Assembly (NCBI GenBank): GCA_002070375.1 | Contig: MWDD01000023.1 | Location: 1 to 38,206, forward strand | Reading direction: 5' to 3' | Source: a bacterium ADurb.Bin157 | GTDB taxonomy: Bacteria > Muiribacteriota > Ozemobacteria > Ozemobacterales > Ozemobacteraceae | DNA: 38,206 bases | In this document: piece after piece, positions 32,029 through 38,206 of the stretch | Layout: every line of letters begins with the position of its first letter | Position numbering within the stretch: position 1 is the stretch's first letter | Notes under the pieces: generated by a model | The model's database searches: none | What the model saw: only the letters and a program-made list of their open reading frames with translations | What the model was told of the DNA's origin: nothing | Translations under genes and position numbers: made by a program

Positions 32029-32910
32029 ATGCTGAAATCTTACTTTAAATCAAATAACGCTGATTTTACATTATTACAGGGTAATTGTTTAGATCTGCTT
32101 CAACAATTTACTTTTAAATTTGATATGATTTTTGCTGACCCCCCATATTTTCTCTCTAATGGTGGTTTCTCCGTTCAAAGTGGAAAGCAGGTTTCTGTAA
32201 ATAAAGGCGGATGGGATAAATCACAGGGTTTCATTAAAGATAATGAATTCAATAAACAATGGCTTGCTTTATGCAGAGAAAAATTAGCAGAGAACGGTAC
32301 TATTTGGATATCAGGAACCTATCACAATATATTTTCAGTTGCGCACATGCTGAATGAATTAGATTTTAAAATATTAAACTGTATAACTTGGGTTAAAACT
32401 AATCCCCCGCCAAATTTAAGTTGCAGATATTTTACTCATTCGACAGAATTTATACTTTGGGCACGAAAAGATAAAAAAGCCTCTCACTTCTTTAATTACA
32501 CACTTATGAAAGAGGTAAACGGCGGAATTCAAATGAAAGATGTTTGGAATCTTCCGGCTATAGCTCCGTGGGAAAAATCCTGCGGAAAACATCCGACCCA
32601 AAAACCGTTACATTTGTTAGCCAGAATTATTCTTGCCTCAACAAAAGAAGACGCATGGATTATGGATCCTTTCACGGGTTCATCAACAACCGGGATTGCC
32701 GCAAGCTTATTAAATCGAAGATTTTTAGGAATTGATCAAGATGAAAACTATCTTTTACTGTCAAAAGCCCGAAGGTTAGAACTTGATAATTTGCAAAAAA
32801 GAAGAGAATACAAAGTTAAAATGGAAAAACACATAGTTAATACTCAGTTAGAGTTTTTCAATCTTAATGAAATTAAGCAATATTACGGAAATGATTTGCC
32901 GATAGAATAA
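32029..32910 (+). CDS. dpnA: DpnA-type second adenine DNA methyltransferase
   Basis: A 293-residue N6/N4-type methylase of a class different from DpnM. The catalytic motif comes first (ADPPYF, Asp37) and the SAM-binding motif last (MDPFTGSSTTGIAA, then FLGIDQDENYL), with KHPTQKPLHLLARII between. In pneumococcal DpnII systems the second methylase (DpnA) acts on single-stranded as well as double-stranded DNA, protecting incoming DNA. It starts two bases after the endonuclease stop. Order M-R-M2 differs from the pneumococcal M-M2-R layout. It ends 16 bases from the convergent miaA stop. Confidence 0.88.
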   Translation: MLKSYFKSNNADFTLLQGNCLDLLQQFTFKFDMIFADPPYFLSNGGFSVQSGKQVSVNKGGWDKSQGFIKDNEFNKQWLALCREKLAENGTIWISGTYHNIFSVAHMLNELDFKILNCITWVKTNPPPNLSCRYFTHSTEFILWARKDKKASHFFNYTLMKEVNGGIQMKDVWNLPAIAPWEKSCGKHPTQKPLHLLARIILASTKEDAWIMDPFTGSSTTGIAASLLNRRFLGIDQDENYLLLSKARRLELDNLQKRREYKVKMEKHIVNTQLEFFNLNEIKQYYGNDLPIE

Positions 32911-32926
32911 CAGATTAAGAATCAAC

Positions 32927-33802
32927 TTAAGCGTTCAGACTGATTTCTTGTCTTTTTGGGGGTTGTTTTGAGAACCAGGTGCACTGGCGTTTGGCGTATT
33001 GGCGGGTGTGGATAATTATTAGCTCTTTAACTTTTTCGCAACTTTGTTTGCCGTCGAAATAGTCGAACCATTCCTTGTAGCCTATCGATGAGAGGCCGGG
33101 CGCGTTGCGGTCGTATTTTTTTAACAAGTCGCGCACTTCTTTTTCTAAGCCGTCCTTGAACATTTCTTCGACGCGCCGCTCGATTCTGTGGTGCAGAACC
33201 TCTCTGTCGGCGATAACGACTTTAGGCTCGAAGTGCGCCCCTTCAAGGGGCGACACGGGCTTGTTTTGTAAAAAAGGCTTGTTTGTGAGCGTAACCACTT
33301 CGATAGCGCGCAGCACTCGCCTCGAATTGTTTGTGTCGATGGTTTCGACGCACTCTTTGTCAAGCTTGGCAAGCATTTCTATCATATAGCTCAAACCTTT
33401 TTCGGCATAAAGAGCCCTGAGCTTTTCGGTAAGCTCGGGGGACTGACCCGCCTCGCCCAGCCCGTCGGCCACAGCCGAGTAATAAAAACCCGTTCCGCCT
33501 GTCAGCACAGGCACCTTGCCTCTTTGCCAAATCTCTTTAATGCACGCGCAGGCCAATTTTTGGTAGTCTGCGGCGCTGAAAGGCTTGTCGGGCGATAAAA
33601 AATTGAACAAATGATGAGGCGCCGAAGCCCGCTCGGCATCGCTCGGGCTGGCGGTTCCGATAACTAATTCCCTATAAATCTGTCTTGAATCACAATTAAC
33701 GATTTCACCGCCCACACTTTGCGCTAACTTAATTGCATAGCCGGTTTTGCCCGATGCGGTAGGGCCTAACACCGCCAGAACCTTGTTCTGCGTGGCGCTC
33801 AT
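32927..33802 (-). CDS. miaA: tRNA dimethylallyltransferase
   Basis: A 291-residue MiaA that adds a dimethylallyl group to N6 of A37 in tRNAs reading U-starting codons. The ATP/diphosphate loop GPTASGKT is at residues 13-20. DSRQIYRELVIGTASPS, LTGGTGFYYSAV, NNSRRVLRAIEV, the IGYKE motif, and the C-terminal IIIHTRQYAKRQCTWF tRNA-binding segment are all conserved. Slightly short for the family (usually about 300-315) at the C-terminus but all motifs are present. Its ATG overlaps the RND permease stop by four bases, so a housekeeping tRNA enzyme is coupled to an efflux operon. Confidence 0.95.
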   Translation of the reverse strand: MSATQNKVLAVLGPTASGKTGYAIKLAQSVGGEIVNCDSRQIYRELVIGTASPSDAERASAPHHLFNFLSPDKPFSAADYQKLACACIKEIWQRGKVPVLTGGTGFYYSAVADGLGEAGQSPELTEKLRALYAEKGLSYMIEMLAKLDKECVETIDTNNSRRVLRAIEVVTLTNKPFLQNKPVSPLEGAHFEPKVVIADREVLHHRIERRVEEMFKDGLEKEVRDLLKKYDRNAPGLSSIGYKEWFDYFDGKQSCEKVKELIIIHTRQYAKRQCTWFSKQPPKRQEISLNA

Positions 33803-36800
33803 TGTTTTTTACCTTTTGCGAACAGGCTGTAAATTATGGGTATAAGCAACACTGTGAGCACTGCCGAGATGATTATGCCGCCTATGGAGGCCAGGCCGAT
33901 GCCCGTTCTCAGCTCACTGCCGAGAGAAGAGTCGAAGCCCATGGGGAGCATACCAAAAACCGCCGCCAGAGTTATCATGACCACCGGGCGCATTTCGACG
34001 CGCAGGGCATCGAACATGGCTTCTTTTGGTGCTTTGCCCTGTTCGGTGAGTAAGTTCGCGCGGTCCATGATCAGAATCGCGTTGTTTACGACTATGCCCA
34101 CGAGCATTACGGCGCCTAACAGCACCATTACCGATATGGATTCGCCCGTCAGATACAGCGACCACACGCAGCCCACCAGGCCCAGGGGGATCGTAAGCAA
34201 TATTATCAGGGGTTTCGCGAATGAATTTAATATGGCCGCCAAGAGCAGATAGGTTAAGATTATGGCGATAATGCCGACTTCGACAAAGTCGTCGATGCTT
34301 TCGTTCATCGCTTCGATTTTGCCGCTGAAAGAGACTGAATAGCCGGCAGGCAGTGGGTTACCGCCGTTAACTTTTTTTTCAAGCTCGGCGGCGACTTTTG
34401 CAAGCGGCGCGCCAAAAGCGGGGTTCGCGTAGTAGAAGACGACCCTGCCCTTGTTGTGGCGCGAAATCATTACGGGCGCCTCTTCTTGGCTTATTTCGGC
34501 AAAGTTTTCGAGAATAACCGGGTAACCGGGGGGGCCCGGCAGATCTAGGCGCGCGATTTTATCGATTCCCTCTTGCTCTTCGAGCTTTACTCTGATGTTA
34601 TAGGTGCGCGCGTCTTGTTTGTAAGTTCCTGACTTTGTGCCTTCTATGGCAGTTCTCAGCACCATGCCAAGACGCGTGGCGGGCACTTTTAGGTCAGAGA
34701 GCACCGCGCGTTTTGGCACCACTCGTATTTCTTTTTTCTTCGGGCGCACCGATGAGTCGATGTCCTGGACGAGAGAAGAGTTTAGCGTATCTTTTACCAG
34801 CATTTCGCCGATATTGTCTAACGTGTCAAGGTCGCTGCCCCTGATAATCATTTTTATTTCAGCGCCCCCGCCCCCCTGGTCGGGCAGAGAGGTGGTAATC
34901 AGAACATCGGGCAGCCCGTTTAAACGGGCATTTATCAAATCTCGCAGGTCTGTAATGCTGCTGTCGCGCTCGGTTTTATCGCTAAATCTGCACACAATCT
35001 GCGCCAGATAAACGCCTTCAGAGGTCTGTCCTACCGAACCGTCGATTTTGCCGACTGTAGTCAGGCGGTTTTTGAGATGCGGCACATCGCTAATAAGGTC
35101 TTCAACAGCCGCAACCCGCGTGACGGTATTTTCAAGCGAATAAAACGGCGGGAACTCTAATTTAACTATTACCTCGCCCCTGTCGTTTATGGGCAAAAAG
35201 GTAAAGCCGATTTGTTTAACAAGATAGAACGAATGCACGAACAAAATAGCTGCGATGCACAAAACAAGCGCCGAAAGCCATTTTCTTGTGATAATGCCGT
35301 CAAGAAGTTTTATAAAACGCTCGGTGCATAAGTCGAAATATTTATTCTGAAAAGCCTCCGCTTTGGCTAAGAGCTTATTTTGCGAATTGTCTTTTTTAAT
35401 TATCTGCCCGGCCACGGCGGGGGTGAGGGTAAACGAAAGAACAAGCGAAATGACGGTGATTCCAACCATCGCGAGGGCGAACGGAATAAAGAACTGCCCG
35501 ATAATACCTTTCATTATCGTTATGGGGAAAAGCACAACAACGTTTGTGCCGGCACTGGCAATAACTGCCGCCAGCACATCTTGAGCGCCCATAACAGCTG
35601 ATTGCGCGCTACTTTTACCTTCGTTGATTTTTTGTATGATACTTTCGAGAACGACAATCGAGTTCGTTATGAGTATGCCCACCGACAGCCCCAGAGCCAA
35701 AAGGGTGACGGTGTTGAGGGTATAACCCATCAGATAAATGAACAATACGCCCGCAATTACGGTGAGCGGCATTGTAACAACAACAGTCAGCGTCGTTCTT
35801 AAGTTATATAAAAAGAAAAATATCAGCAGTGCGGTGAGCAGAATGCCTTGCCAAATATTGTTTACAGCGCTGTCAACCGAGGCTTCTATAAATGAGCCCA
35901 TATCCGAGACCCAAATTGGTTCGACACCTCCGGGAACCTCATATTTTAAGGATTCGAACTTTTCGCGCACTGACTTAACGACTTCGACTGCGTTTGCGTC
36001 TGCTTTTTTAACAATTTGCACCGCGACACATGGTTTTTTGTTTATAAAGGCGGCCTGTCGTCGTTCTTCGCTTGCCAAAACCACTTTTGCCACATCTTTA
36101 AGTGCGATTCTGCTTTTGTCTTTATTTGCTATTTCGAGTGTTTCGAGGTGAGCAAAAGTTTTGTAGTCCGCGTCGTATTTAATTGGGAATTCTTCGCCGT
36201 CTTGGGTTATTCTGCCCGCCGGGATAAGCTTAACTTCGCTTTTAATCGCCGCCACCAAGTCGAGGGCCGTGAGTCCTCTCGCGGCGAGCTTATCGCGGTC
36301 GCACAATATCTGCACTTCTCGCTTTGCGCCGCCGATCAAACGGACTTCCGCGACTCCCTTAACTGTGGCAAAGTAGTCTTTAAACTCGTTGTCAGCGTAG
36401 TCAAAAAGCTCATCGAGAGGCCTGGTGCCTGCGACAGCCATACTTACGACAGGCTGCGCGTTAATGTCGTATTTTAAGACGATCGGTTTTTCGACGCCGT
36501 CGGGGAAATCGCGTATTATGGTATCGAGTTTATCGCGAATATCGTTGGCCGCTTGGTCTGTGTTCACGCCAACCTGAAATTCGAGAAACGTTTGGCATAT
36601 ATTTTCGAGGCACGAGGAAGAAAGGTTTTTAAGGCCGTCAACAGAGCTAATAGCGTCTTCGACCGGTTTCGCCACATCGGTTTCAATTTCTGCGGGCGAT
36701 GCTCCGGGGTAGACTGTGATAACGGTAATATAGGGAACATCTGTTTTTGGCAATTCTTCGAGGGGCAGTTTTCTGTATGAATTCAGGCCCAGTCCGGTAA

Positions 36801-36855
36801 CGGCTATCATCAGGCAAAAAATTGCCACCCAGCGTCTGACTGAAAAACTAATCAT
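33799..36855 (-). CDS. RND-family efflux permease (HAE1-like) lacking canonical proton-relay residues
   Basis: A 1018-residue inner-membrane RND transporter with the expected duplication: TM1 (WVAIFCLMIAVTGLGL), a large periplasmic loop (YPGASPAEIETDVAKPVEDA), TM2-6, then the second half. TM4 reads LALGLSVGILITNSIVVLES; aligned to AcrB, Thr397-Asn398 replace the Asp407-Asp408 pair. TM10 reads VGIVVNNAILIMD, so Asn924 replaces Lys940. The pump may couple energy differently or belong to a divergent subfamily. It shares a four-base overlap with the membrane fusion protein upstream and with miaA downstream. No outer-membrane factor gene is adjacent. Substrate unknown. Confidence 0.9.
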   Translation of the reverse strand: MISFSVRRWVAIFCLMIAVTGLGLNSYRKLPLEELPKTDVPYITVITVYPGASPAEIETDVAKPVEDAISSVDGLKNLSSSCLENICQTFLEFQVGVNTDQAANDIRDKLDTIIRDFPDGVEKPIVLKYDINAQPVVSMAVAGTRPLDELFDYADNEFKDYFATVKGVAEVRLIGGAKREVQILCDRDKLAARGLTALDLVAAIKSEVKLIPAGRITQDGEEFPIKYDADYKTFAHLETLEIANKDKSRIALKDVAKVVLASEERRQAAFINKKPCVAVQIVKKADANAVEVVKSVREKFESLKYEVPGGVEPIWVSDMGSFIEASVDSAVNNIWQGILLTALLIFFFLYNLRTTLTVVVTMPLTVIAGVLFIYLMGYTLNTVTLLALGLSVGILITNSIVVLESIIQKINEGKSSAQSAVMGAQDVLAAVIASAGTNVVVLFPITIMKGIIGQFFIPFALAMVGITVISLVLSFTLTPAVAGQIIKKDNSQNKLLAKAEAFQNKYFDLCTERFIKLLDGIITRKWLSALVLCIAAILFVHSFYLVKQIGFTFLPINDRGEVIVKLEFPPFYSLENTVTRVAAVEDLISDVPHLKNRLTTVGKIDGSVGQTSEGVYLAQIVCRFSDKTERDSSITDLRDLINARLNGLPDVLITTSLPDQGGGGAEIKMIIRGSDLDTLDNIGEMLVKDTLNSSLVQDIDSSVRPKKKEIRVVPKRAVLSDLKVPATRLGMVLRTAIEGTKSGTYKQDARTYNIRVKLEEQEGIDKIARLDLPGPPGYPVILENFAEISQEEAPVMISRHNKGRVVFYYANPAFGAPLAKVAAELEKKVNGGNPLPAGYSVSFSGKIEAMNESIDDFVEVGIIAIILTYLLLAAILNSFAKPLIILLTIPLGLVGCVWSLYLTGESISVMVLLGAVMLVGIVVNNAILIMDRANLLTEQGKAPKEAMFDALRVEMRPVVMITLAAVFGMLPMGFDSSLGSELRTGIGLASIGGIIISAVLTVLLIPIIYSLFAKGKKQ

Positions 36856-38003
36856 TTTATTTCTCTCAAAACCGTTTCTATGGGGCTGTTATCGTTAATA
36901 AGGTGCTGACCCCTTACAATAACGAGAGTTTCAAGATTAATATCACCGGCTGTAATTTCTGTGAGACCGTTGTTTTCGAGCCCGGTTTGAACGGTTATCA
37001 TTTTCGCTTTATTCCCGTTAACCGCAAAAACGACTTTGTTGCCGCCACGGTTGAGAATGGCCGAAGAAGGCAGCGCTAGGCCTTTCCTTGAATCTAAAAT
37101 GAGACTGAGCTTTGCCAGGGCACCGGGAACCATCGAGGGGTCGTTAGCGGTGTTTTCGCATTTAATCTGAAAAGTTCTGAGTTCGGGCATAATTTCGGGG
37201 CTTTTATAGCTGACTTTTGCCAGAATTTTGTTATTTGCGTAGCTACTGATCTCTGCGTCGGTGGTTTGAGCGGTAATTCGATGGTAGTATTCAGCCGGAG
37301 CGAACGCCACCACTTCAGTTTCGTCGGGATTCTTAACAATAATTATCGGTTTGCCCGGTGCCGCAATTTCGCCCGGTTCCTGCAGTTTAGATGAGACGAT
37401 TCCGTCGATCGGGGCGAACACTGCCGAATCTTTAAAATCTTTTTCGGCAATCGTAAGGGCCAGCGCGGCCTTTTTATGCTGTTCGCGGTCGAGGTCGATT
37501 AAAGTTTGAATATGTTCGACCGTGGCTTCGCTCACTTTAAATTTAAGCTGAGCTTTTTCGTAGTTATCCTGGCTTGTAGATTTGTCTTCCCAGAGGAGTC
37601 TGAATCTTTCGGCATCGACTCTCGATTTCTCGAGGTCAGCCGCCGCCTGTTTCATCCGCGCCTCTTTTTCTTTAAGCGAAAGAGCCGCGATAACAAGGTT
37701 TTGTCTGTTGATTTCAAGGTTCTTTTCGAGTTTAAGGGGGTCTATAACAAAGAGTTTGGTCTTGTTTGCCTCAACCCTGTCGCCCTCTTTAACAAATATC
37801 TCATCAATAGGCCCCGGAATACGCGGCGAAACTCGCGCCACATTGACCGCCTCAACGGTCCCCTGCAGTTCCAGCCTATCTTCAAACACTATCATTTGCG
37901 GCCGCATCGCATGAACTTTTTTCGCTTGTTCGCCTGCAAAAGCCGTCATACTAAGGCATAAAGCCAACAATCCAAAAGTAATCGAAACCGAAAGTTTTTT
38001 CAC
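36852..38003 (-). CDS. RND efflux membrane fusion protein (periplasmic adaptor)
   Basis: An HlyD/AcrA-type adaptor of 383 residues. A signal peptide spans about residues 1-24 (LSVSITFGLLALCLSMTAFA). The first lipoyl half is PRIPGPIDEIFVKEGDRVEA, then a coiled coil of about 110 residues (KEKEARMKQAAADLEKSRVD, KAQLKFKVSEATVEHIQTLI), then the second lipoyl half VFAPIDGIVSSKLQEPGEIA. Beta-barrel and membrane-proximal parts follow. The frame opens at GTG 38012, but AGGTG at 38010-38014 lies six bases before GTG 38003, which also gives a standard MKK signal start, so 38003 is preferred. It is the first gene of the mfp-RND-miaA operon. Confidence 0.9.
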   Translation of the reverse strand: MKKLSVSITFGLLALCLSMTAFAGEQAKKVHAMRPQMIVFEDRLELQGTVEAVNVARVSPRIPGPIDEIFVKEGDRVEANKTKLFVIDPLKLEKNLEINRQNLVIAALSLKEKEARMKQAAADLEKSRVDAERFRLLWEDKSTSQDNYEKAQLKFKVSEATVEHIQTLIDLDREQHKKAALALTIAEKDFKDSAVFAPIDGIVSSKLQEPGEIAAPGKPIIIVKNPDETEVVAFAPAEYYHRITAQTTDAEISSYANNKILAKVSYKSPEIMPELRTFQIKCENTANDPSMVPGALAKLSLILDSRKGLALPSSAILNRGGNKVVFAVNGNKAKMITVQTGLENNGLTEITAGDINLETLVIVRGQHLINDNSPIETVLREIK

Positions 38004-38009
38004 TATGTT

Positions 38010-38014
38010 CACCT
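38010..38014 (-). promoter_or_regulatory. Shine-Dalgarno that sets the fusion-protein start
   Basis: AGGTG on minus, six bases before GTG 38003. It overlaps the alternative GTG at 38012, which has no ribosome site of its own. Confidence 0.6.
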
Positions 38015-38206
38015 GATTCAGCCTAATGGAATTTCTTCAACAACCCTCAATCTACCGTATTCCCCCATATTTTTCAACTACTATAAACAACGCACAGCCC
38101 CAAAAGCAACGCACAATCAGCCTACGCCTACACAACGCTTCTAAATCCCGACCGCCCACAACAAAAAATTTCCTCACCCCCCGACTAACCACCGACTCCC
38201 GATAAC
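38015..38206. other. Strand-skewed non-coding stretch upstream of the efflux operon
   Basis: About 190 bases to the right edge without a gene. On plus it is almost G-free (about 13 G in the last 177 bases) and rich in C and A, so the efflux-operon leader strand is G-rich and C-poor. GTGCGTTG occurs twice on minus. No promoter hexamers could be fixed. Confidence 0.5.

Overview
The window reads as chromosome from a Gram-negative (diderm) bacterium, probably an uncultured lineage. Diderm markers are a lipid A-type acyltransferase, an RND efflux pump, two predicted outer-membrane barrels and several Sec or lipoprotein signal peptides. The giant surface protein ends in a FlgD-like or Por-secretion-like C-terminal domain. 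That ending is common in the FCB group and in several candidate phyla, but nothing here fixes the taxonomy. No rRNA, tRNA, transposase, integrase or CRISPR array was found.

Layout. (1) 1-3751, minus strand: a compact housekeeping/envelope operon, asd -> secreted STN-like protein -> LpxL-like acyltransferase -> LysM protein that runs off the left edge. (2) 3752-13606: an accessory island. It opens with a gene-free stretch of tandem and dispersed repeats, then hipBA, a predicted outer-membrane barrel, a 774-residue lipoprotein, a DUF1703-type AAA ATPase/nuclease and hicAB. All genes are on the minus strand. Four same-orientation copies (A-D) of one dispersed repeat separate the barrel+lipoprotein, ATPase and hicAB blocks, giving a cassette-like layout. 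(3) 13607-24405, minus: a small TPR lipoprotein next to a 3365-residue Ig-like repeat surface protein. (4) 24539-27620, plus: a second outer-membrane barrel and a secreted HExxH metallopeptidase with a long Thr-Asp repeat. (5) 27594-30236, minus: yhbY -> tyrosine-phosphatase-like protein whose catalytic Cys is Ser -> small membrane protein -> MFS exporter. (6) 30312-32910, plus: an AT-rich DpnII-type restriction-modification operon (methylase, endonuclease, second methylase), predicted specificity GATC. (7) 32927-38003, minus: membrane fusion protein -> RND permease -> miaA, joined by 4-base overlaps, followed by a strongly strand-skewed stretch to the right edge.

The accessory genes (two toxin-antitoxin pairs, one restriction-modification system, an ATPase/nuclease family common in repeat-rich genomes, and dispersed repeats) look like horizontally moved stability and defence modules inserted between conserved operons. 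The points most worth a second look are the repeat-bounded cassettes, the Cys-to-Ser pseudophosphatase, the RND pump lacking the usual proton-relay residues, the Thr-Asp minisatellite metallopeptidase, and a perfect transcription terminator lying inside the coding sequence of a convergent gene.
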